Source: Methanosarcinaceae archaeon (GTDB taxonomy: Archaea > Halobacteriota > Methanosarcinia > Methanosarcinales > Methanosarcinaceae). From it: DNA of 17,119 bases. Positions 12,042-17,119 of this stretch are shown here, one piece after another (positions within the stretch are counted from its first letter, which is position 1; every line of letters starts with the position of its first letter). The notes beneath the pieces are model-generated. The model ran no database searches. It saw nothing but the letters and a program-made list of their open reading frames with translations, and was not told the origin of the DNA. The position numbers were made by a program, and so were the translations under genes. Location of the stretch: positions 1 through 17,119 of the forward strand of contig JAUWBW010000008.1 in assembly GCA_030609665.1 (NCBI GenBank), given 5' to 3'.

Positions 12042-13223
12042 ATGTATGATGTTTATTCTGTTCGTGAAGACTTTCCGGTTTTAAAGGAAGTTGTCTATTT
12101 AGACAGTGCTGCAACCACTCAGACACCTGTTCAGGCAGTTTCGGCAATGGAAGATTACTTCTTCAAATATGCAGGTAACCACGGACGCGGTGCGCACAGG
12201 CTTGCACGTCAGACCACAGATCATTACGAGGATGCGCGTGAGAATGTGGCTTCATTTTTGAACATCGATCATCAAAAGACGATATTCACAAAGAACACCA
12301 CCGAAAGCATCAACATGGTCGCACATGGTCTGGAATGGAACTCCGGCGACCATATCGTTACAACACTCATTGAGCATCATTCAAACTTCCTTCCATGGAT
12401 GCGTTTGCGTGAGCAGGGTGTTGAAGTTACCATCATTGGTCCGAATGAGTACGGTATGATCGATCCGAATTATATTGAAAATGCCATGACCGACAAGACG
12501 CGCCTTGTTGCAGTTAATCATGTTTCCAATGTTTTTGGCTCGATTCAGGATGTTGCAAGGATAGTAAAGATCGCACACAAAGGCGGCGCGCAAGTACTGA
12601 TCGACGGCGCGCAGTCTGCAGGTCACATGTTTCTTGACGTGGGTGCCCTCGACTGCGACTTTTTCGCAACAGCAGGTCACAAAGGTCTGCTCGGACCGCA
12701 GGGAACCGGTGTGCTGTACGTTAAGGAGCCGGATATGCTCGCTCCCACATTTGTTGGGGGTGGCACGGTACATGCAGTCACAACAACGGGTTTTGAATTG
12801 GAACCCTCGCCTGCCAGGTTTGAAGCAGGAACACCAAACATTCCGGGTGTTATCGGACTTGGGCGTGCGGTAGAGTATGTGCAGGAACTCGGCACGGCTG
12901 ATATAGAGCGCCACGAAACTACCCTTGCAAAGGATGCAGCGCGGAGGCTTGCAGAGATGGATGCGGTCGAGGTGTATGGACCACAGGACCGTGCCGGTGT
13001 TGTGCCATTCAATGTGGTTGGACTCAATGCACACGATGTTGCCATGATACTGGATGAAACAAAAAAGATATGTGTGCGAAGCGGGCATCACTGCGCAATG
13101 CCAAGTATCCGGTTCCTTAATGTAGAAGGTACTGTCAGGGCATCATTTGGATTATACAATACACAGGAAGAAGTGGACCTGTTCGTTGATTCGGTTTCAC
13201 AGATAACATCTCTTGTTGCGTAA
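12042..13223 (+). CDS. sufS: SufS-type cysteine desulfurase
   Basis: A 393-residue class V aminotransferase-fold enzyme that takes sulfur from cysteine as a persulfide, releasing alanine, with PLP as cofactor. Visible are Y-L-D-S-A-A-T-T-Q-T-P at the N-terminus, H-H at 112-113 stacking on the cofactor, D188-G-A-Q191, the PLP lysine K214 in A-T-A-G-H-K-G-L-L-G-P-Q, and the persulfide cysteine C351 in V-R-S-G-H-H-C-A-M-P, a context typical of group II (SufS/CsdA) enzymes. Length is slightly under the usual 400-410. The ATG at 12042 begins just before the conserved Y-S-V-R-E-D-F-P; the frame is open further upstream, but that overlaps the 51-aa gene. No ribosome binding site is seen; CTATTTCTAA about 23-32 bases before the ATG may be its TATA box. 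Lies 59 bases before an FdhD-like gene, a likely acceptor. Confidence 0.9.
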   Translation: MYDVYSVREDFPVLKEVVYLDSAATTQTPVQAVSAMEDYFFKYAGNHGRGAHRLARQTTDHYEDARENVASFLNIDHQKTIFTKNTTESINMVAHGLEWNSGDHIVTTLIEHHSNFLPWMRLREQGVEVTIIGPNEYGMIDPNYIENAMTDKTRLVAVNHVSNVFGSIQDVARIVKIAHKGGAQVLIDGAQSAGHMFLDVGALDCDFFATAGHKGLLGPQGTGVLYVKEPDMLAPTFVGGGTVHAVTTTGFELEPSPARFEAGTPNIPGVIGLGRAVEYVQELGTADIERHETTLAKDAARRLAEMDAVEVYGPQDRAGVVPFNVVGLNAHDVAMILDETKKICVRSGHHCAMPSIRFLNVEGTVRASFGLYNTQEEVDLFVDSVSQITSLVA

Positions 13224-13242
13224 CTTGCTTTTCTGCACTCTA

Positions 13243-13262
13243 ATAAAATATCCTATATATCA
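13243..13262 (+). promoter_or_regulatory. TATA region upstream of fdhD
   Basis: AAATATCCTATATATCAT lies 20-40 bases before the ATG at 13283, within the 59-base gap after the desulfurase gene. It would give a nearly leaderless fdhD mRNA; no ribosome binding site precedes that ATG. The gene could thus be expressed on its own as well as by read-through. Confidence 0.45.
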
Positions 13263-13282
13263 TAACGTTGAATAGGTCATAG

Positions 13283-14035
13283 ATGCCTGACAGATACACA
13301 AAAAACTATCCTATAACCACTATTCAAAGAGACGGCACGGTATTTTCTTCACAGCGCCATGTTGCAAAAGAGGGTTCAATAGAACTGTCAGTGAATGGTG
13401 CTCGTGCCGCATCTATCCTTGCATCTCCGATATGTGTCAGGGAATTGGCAGTCGGATATGCAATATGTGAGGGGATCGTTGGCTCTGATGAGATAGTGTA
13501 TGTCCGGGTAGACGGCATGGAGGTTGATCTCCAGATCAAATCTTCCGATGATTTCACACTCTGGCATGAACTTCGTTCATCCGGCTGTATCGGTGTCAAG
13601 TGGCAGGGCAATGAAGAGATCAGTGTCAGTTCGGATGCCGTGTTCCCTGCAAGATCTATCTTTTCCGGCACAAAATTCCTTGAATCAGATGTATATTCTA
13701 TGACAAGAGGCACTCACCTTGCGACTCTGGTTTCACAGGAAGGGGAACGGGTGGCACAGGCTATTGATATTGGGCGGCACAATGCAATCGACAAGGTGAT
13801 TGGTTATGCGGCACTCAACAATATCGATGTTTCACAACTCTACTTGCTTTCAACAGGCAGGCAGTCTGCCGGCATGGTGCTAAAGGCGGCACGTGCAGGG
13901 GTGCCTCTTGTTGTAACAAAAAGCGCTCCGTTTGATAGTGGTATTGATGCTGCACAGAAGTCGGGCGTGGGATTGGTTGGTTTGATTTCAAATGCTGAAA
14001 TGACTGTGTTTGCAAATAAATGGCGAATTGGTTAG
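13283..14035 (+). CDS. fdhD: FdhD-like sulfurtransferase for molybdo/tungsto-enzymes
   Basis: A 250-residue FdhD-family protein. Characterised FdhD passes sulfur from a cysteine desulfurase to the molybdenum cofactor before insertion into formate dehydrogenase. Family landmarks are L-A-V-G-Y-A-I-C-E-G-I (56-65), R-S-S-G-C (98-102), D-I-G-R-H-N-A-I-D-K-V-I-G and S-T-G-R-Q-S-A-G-M-V-L-K-A-A-R-A-G-V-P-L-V-V. The bacterial C-x-x-C loop is reduced here: C102 is kept, but the fourth position is V105. In a methylotrophic methanogen the client could be a molybdenum or tungsten formylmethanofuran dehydrogenase rather than formate dehydrogenase; that is inference. The desulfurase gene directly upstream fits a donor-acceptor pair. 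Start chosen at the ATG after the TATA region at 13243-13262. Confidence 0.85.
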   Translation: MPDRYTKNYPITTIQRDGTVFSSQRHVAKEGSIELSVNGARAASILASPICVRELAVGYAICEGIVGSDEIVYVRVDGMEVDLQIKSSDDFTLWHELRSSGCIGVKWQGNEEISVSSDAVFPARSIFSGTKFLESDVYSMTRGTHLATLVSQEGERVAQAIDIGRHNAIDKVIGYAALNNIDVSQLYLLSTGRQSAGMVLKAARAGVPLVVTKSAPFDSGIDAAQKSGVGLVGLISNAEMTVFANKWRIG

Positions 14036-14084
14036 TTATTTAGTTTTTGAGATGCATCAAAGCAAAAGACTATTATGTGTATGT

Positions 14085-14123
14085 ATAAGTTAATATATAA
14101 ATCTGAATGACATCAAGGAGATA
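14085..14123 (+). promoter_or_regulatory. Promoter and ribosome binding site of the Orc1/Cdc6 gene
   Basis: AGTTAATATATAAATC (about 14088-14103) is a good TATA element, and CAAGGAGA (about 14114-14121) is a strong ribosome binding site 7 bases before the GTG start at 14129. The TATA-to-start distance leaves only a very short leader. The region shows no origin-recognition-box repeats. Confidence 0.6.
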
Positions 14124-14128
14124 CGTTA

Positions 14129-15241
14129 GTGGACAAGGATATGCTTCTTTGGGATGAGACAATTTTTAAAAACGGAGAGGTGCTCGAACTTGACTACCTT
14201 CCTGAGTATTTTGCACATCGTGATAATCAATTGCAGACGTTAAAATACAGCCTGCGCCCCGCTATGCGCGGAATGCGCCCGATCAATTGTCTATTGACTG
14301 GACCGCCAGGCACTGGAAAAACTACTGCAGTCCTGAAGGTTTTTGAGGAAATGGGGGAGCACACTGATGATATTATCTTTGTGAAGGTAAACTGTCAGAT
14401 GGATTCGACACGTTTTGCCGTGATTGCCAGGATATACAAAAAACTGTTCAACGTTTCCCCACCATCATCAGGAGTATCGTTTCGCAAGCTCTTTGAGAAA
14501 GTCGCAGAACATCTCGTTGAGATTGAAAAGGTGTTGGTTGTTGCACTGGATGATATCAATTACCTGTTCTATGAAGGTCATGCAGATGAAGTGATGTATT
14601 CACTCCTTCGTGCACACGAAGAGTATCCCGGGGCAAAGATAGGAATTATTACTATTGTTAGTGACACCGGGAAGATTTACCAGTTCGATCCGAAAGTAAG
14701 TTCTGTGTTCCTGCCGGAGGAGATCGATTGTCCAAGGTATGATTATGGTGAACTGCAGGATATCATTTCAAATAGGGTTAAGTATGCATTTTTCCCTGAT
14801 GTTGTTTCTGATGAGGTGCGGGACAGGATTGTTGATTACGTTGACCGTACAGGGGACCTGCGTGTTGGCGTGAACCTGCTCAAGCGTTCAGGATTGAATG
14901 CCGAGCGCCGTGCCAGCCGGACAATATCCACAGAAGATGTTGAGAAGGCGTACGAGGCATCCAGATTGATGCACCTTTGCCGGAGTATCCAGTCACTCAC
15001 ATCTGATGAGAGGACTCTGTTACAATTGATCGCAAAAGGCGAGGATGCCCAAACAGGAGAACTTTATAAGTCGTTCCATGAGATCACAAAACTGGGTTAC
15101 ACACGGTTTTATGACATGGTGAACAAACTCAACACGGTTCAGTTCGTTGATGCCGATTTCTCAGGCAAGGGTATGCGTGGGCGCACACGTATTATAAAAC
15201 CAAGATATGAACCGCAAGACATACTGAAATGTCTTGAGTGA
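14129..15241 (+). CDS. cdc6: Orc1/Cdc6-type replication initiator protein
   Basis: A 370-residue AAA+ ATPase of the archaeal Orc1/Cdc6 family, which marks replication origins and helps load the MCM helicase. Walker A is G-P-P-G-T-G-K-T (58-65), Walker B is V-V-A-L-D-D-I-N (137-144), the sensor 2 region is G-D-L-R-V-G-V-N-L-L, and the last 80 or so residues (from about 290) form a winged-helix DNA-binding domain ending in a basic R-G-R-T-R-I-I-K-P-R. The start is a GTG with a strong AAGGAGA site. The N-terminus M-D-K-D-M-L-L-W-D-E-T-I-F-K resembles the second Orc1/Cdc6 paralogue of Methanosarcinales, which is not necessarily encoded beside the origin; no origin repeats are seen here. It is convergent with the thermosome gene. 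Confidence 0.93.
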   Translation: MDKDMLLWDETIFKNGEVLELDYLPEYFAHRDNQLQTLKYSLRPAMRGMRPINCLLTGPPGTGKTTAVLKVFEEMGEHTDDIIFVKVNCQMDSTRFAVIARIYKKLFNVSPPSSGVSFRKLFEKVAEHLVEIEKVLVVALDDINYLFYEGHADEVMYSLLRAHEEYPGAKIGIITIVSDTGKIYQFDPKVSSVFLPEEIDCPRYDYGELQDIISNRVKYAFFPDVVSDEVRDRIVDYVDRTGDLRVGVNLLKRSGLNAERRASRTISTEDVEKAYEASRLMHLCRSIQSLTSDERTLLQLIAKGEDAQTGELYKSFHEITKLGYTRFYDMVNKLNTVQFVDADFSGKGMRGRTRIIKPRYEPQDILKCLE

Positions 15242-15252
15242 TTATTTTTTTG
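15242..15252 (+). terminator. T-run terminator of the Orc1/Cdc6 gene
   Basis: ATTATTTTTTTG follows the TGA stop at once. A run of seven T residues is the usual archaeal termination signal; no hairpin is needed. Confidence 0.6.
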
Positions 15253-15289
15253 TATCCTGGTAAACAGTCAGGGGTACAAATTACATTTT

Positions 15290-15324
15290 AAAAAAAGATA
15301 AATGGGCGCAGTAAACACCGCGCC
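15290..15324 (-). terminator. Hairpin plus T-run terminator of the thermosome gene
   Basis: On the minus strand GGCGC (15324-15320) pairs with GCGCC (15309-15305) around a 10-base loop, followed about 8 bases later by seven T residues (15296-15290). It begins 25 bases after the thermosome stop codon. Confidence 0.65.
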
Positions 15325-15349
15325 TGTTAAATATTGTTTTTTGCAGTGA

Positions 15350-17014
15350 TCACATCATTCCGGGGGGCATTCCGCCCATGCCACCCATACCGCCCATGCC
15401 GCCGCCCATTGCTTCAGGTGGCATTGCAGGTGCGCTGGTGGATGCGATGATATCATCGATCCTGAGGATCATTACTGCGGATTCGGCTGCTGCGTTGATC
15501 GCCTGTGTTTTGACTCTGAGAGGCTCGACAACTCCTTCTTTCCACATATCAATGACTTCTCCGGTGTAGACATTAAGACCTGCTGTCTTTACGCCTTTTT
15601 CGTGGTGTGAACGAAGTTCCATAAGCATGTCGATCGGGTCAAGACCTGCGTTCTCTGCAAGTGTTCTTGGCACAACTTCAAGTGCTTCTGCGAATGCTTT
15701 GACTGCCAACTGCTCTCTGCCGCTCAGTGTTGCTGCATATTCCTGAAGTCTCAGTGCAACTTCAACTTCCGGTGAGCCGCCGCCTGCAACGAGTTTCTCG
15801 TCTTCGATCGCAACGCCTACAACACGCAGTGCATCTTCGAGACCTCTCTCGATGTTTTCAATTACATGTTCCGTACCTCCGCGAAGAAGGATAGATACTG
15901 CCTTTGGATTATCACAGCCTGTGACGAATGTCATATTGTCGCCGCCGACCTTTCGCTCCTCGACAAGTTTTGCACTGCCAAGGTCACTGTCTGCGATCTC
16001 GTCAAAGTTTGTAATGAGACTTGCACCGGTTGCTCTTGCGAGTTTCTCCATGTCACTCTTTTTCACACGTCTGATCGCAAAGATCCCTGCTTTTGCAAGG
16101 AAGTGCTGCGCCATGTCATCAATACCTTTCTGGCAGAATACAACATTTGCACCGCTGTTTACAACCTTGTCAACAAGGTCTTTTAACATCTTTTCTTCCT
16201 GGTCAAGGAATGACTGTAACTGGTCAGGGGATGTAATTGATATCTCAGCATCCACTTCTGTCTCTTTGAGTTCGATAGCGGAGTTGAGGAGTGCGATTTT
16301 TGCATTCTCGATCTTTTTAGGCATGTTTGTGTGTACACGCTCTTTATCGATGATCATACCCTCGATGAGTTCTGACTCTTCCATGCGGGCACCGGTCTTT
16401 TTCTCGACTTTGATATTGTCCATCTCGACGGTGTTGCGGTCATCGCTTTTGTCGACAATGCTGGTAACTGCTGACACTGCAATTTTGGAAAGTACATCCT
16501 TTGATGATTCTGCACCTTTTCCAGTCATTGCGGTTTCTGCGATACTAATGAGAAGTTCCTTGTCTGAAACAGTAACGCTTTTTGCAAGTTCGTCCAGAAT
16601 CTCAGCAGCTTTTTCGGTAGCCATTCTGTATCCGGATGCGATAATTGTTGGGTGTACGTCCATCTCGATAAGCTCTTCAGCTTTCTTGAGAAGTTCGCCT
16701 GCAACCACAGCAGCAGTTGTTGTGCCGTCTCCGACTTCACTGTCCTGTGTCTTTGCAACTTCGACGATCATTTTTGCTGCAGGGTGTTCGATGTCCATTT
16801 CTCTTAAAATGGTTGCACCGTCATTGGTGATGACTACATCGCCCATTCCGTCAACAAGCATCTTGTCCATTCCTTTTGGACCAAGTGTGGTTCTGACAGC
16901 TTCTGCAACGGCTTTTGCAGCCATGATGTTGTTGTGCTGTGCTTCTCTGCCTTTTGATCTTTGACTTCCTTCTCTCATAATGAAAATTGGCTGTCCAGCC
17001 ATTTGTCCTGCCAT
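15350..17014 (-). CDS. ths: Thermosome (group II chaperonin) subunit
   Basis: A 554-residue subunit of the archaeal double-ring chaperonin, which folds proteins in the cytoplasm with ATP. Landmarks are R-T-T-L-G-P-K-G-M-D-K-M-L (nucleotide binding, near 41-53), N-D-G-A-T-I-L (65-71), G-D-G-T-T-T-A (98-104), A-G-G-G-S-P-E near residue 412, and the C-terminal region V-K-T-Q-A-I-N-A-A-A-E-S-A. It ends in a methionine/glycine-rich flexible tail of G-G-M repeats, which projects into the cavity. Length is normal. The ATG at 17014 has a GGAGG site 9 bases before it; a second in-frame Met four codons on has none. A TATA element at 17101-17109 gives a leader of about 60 bases, which contains an ACCTG-N13-CAGGT inverted repeat (17058-17080). 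Confidence 0.97.
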   Translation of the reverse strand: MAGQMAGQPIFIMREGSQRSKGREAQHNNIMAAKAVAEAVRTTLGPKGMDKMLVDGMGDVVITNDGATILREMDIEHPAAKMIVEVAKTQDSEVGDGTTTAAVVAGELLKKAEELIEMDVHPTIIASGYRMATEKAAEILDELAKSVTVSDKELLISIAETAMTGKGAESSKDVLSKIAVSAVTSIVDKSDDRNTVEMDNIKVEKKTGARMEESELIEGMIIDKERVHTNMPKKIENAKIALLNSAIELKETEVDAEISITSPDQLQSFLDQEEKMLKDLVDKVVNSGANVVFCQKGIDDMAQHFLAKAGIFAIRRVKKSDMEKLARATGASLITNFDEIADSDLGSAKLVEERKVGGDNMTFVTGCDNPKAVSILLRGGTEHVIENIERGLEDALRVVGVAIEDEKLVAGGGSPEVEVALRLQEYAATLSGREQLAVKAFAEALEVVPRTLAENAGLDPIDMLMELRSHHEKGVKTAGLNVYTGEVIDMWKEGVVEPLRVKTQAINAAAESAVMILRIDDIIASTSAPAMPPEAMGGGMGGMGGMGGMPPGMM

Positions 17015-17100
17015 ATCTTTAAGCCTCCAATTAAGTAATAGATTAAGATTATAGGGAACCTGTAAATTCAGGCCTCAGGTCATTTTAGATGTTTGTAGTT

Positions 17101-17109
17101 CTATATAAC
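17101..17109 (-). promoter_or_regulatory. TATA box of the thermosome gene
   Basis: GTTATATAG on the minus strand predicts a transcription start near 17077, just inside the ACCTG...CAGGT inverted repeat (17058-17080). Thermosome genes are usually heat-inducible; whether this repeat takes part cannot be told from the sequence. Confidence 0.5.
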
Positions 17110-17119
17110 TATTGTGCCA

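Noticed and set aside
14036..14128. Replication origin next to the Orc1/Cdc6 gene
   Set aside because: The gap is only 93 bases with a promoter; no origin-recognition-box repeats or long AT-rich unwinding element are seen.

Overview
The window looks like a chromosomal segment of a methanogenic archaeon of the Methanosarcinales. The evidence is a group II chaperonin (thermosome) with a GGM-rich tail, an Orc1/Cdc6 replication protein, a DEAD-box helicase with a basic glycine-rich tail, archaeal TATA-type promoters (several so close to the start codon that the mRNAs must be nearly leaderless), U-tract terminators, and a tRNA gene without an encoded CCA. The genus cannot be fixed from the sequence alone.

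Positions 1-6230 form an AT-rich accessory island that reads like a dismantled type I restriction-modification (RM) locus. It contains an unidentified partial gene (1-445, minus); the 5' end of hsdR, frameshifted and fused after a large deletion to the last 52 codons of hsdS (734-1276); a HEPN/MNT gene pair (1560-2280); an AlbA_2/GHKL-type regulator (2833-4401, minus) preceded in its operon by a 53-codon relic joining the head of hsdM to an apparent hsdM tail; a small hypothetical protein (4953-5240); a fragment that resembles a Bro-N/antirepressor-family protein (5739-5855); and a ribbon-helix-helix regulator with a probable autoregulatory operator (5908-6168).

The most striking feature is a dispersed repeat. 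The extreme 3' end of hsdS recurs seven times between 1121 and 5726, always on the + strand, always ending at the same stop codon, but with a different 5' truncation each time. In three places two tails bracket a linker plus an imperfect palindrome built from ACAGGAT units, giving a tail-linker-palindrome-tail module. These modules separate the accessory genes like partitions. A tRNA-Arg(GCG) gene at 6233-6304 (minus) closes the island, with its 3' end facing it.

Positions 6305-17119 look like ordinary chromosomal backbone: the DEAD-box helicase with a repeat-containing long leader (6413-7891, minus), a large P-type cation ATPase (8344-11025, minus), two small unidentified ORFs (11364-11543 and 11831-11986), a SufS-type cysteine desulfurase (12042-13223), an FdhD-like sulfurtransferase (13283-14035), Orc1/Cdc6 (14129-15241) and, convergent to it, the thermosome subunit (15350-17014, minus). 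The adjacent desulfurase and FdhD suggest a sulfur relay to a molybdenum or tungsten enzyme.
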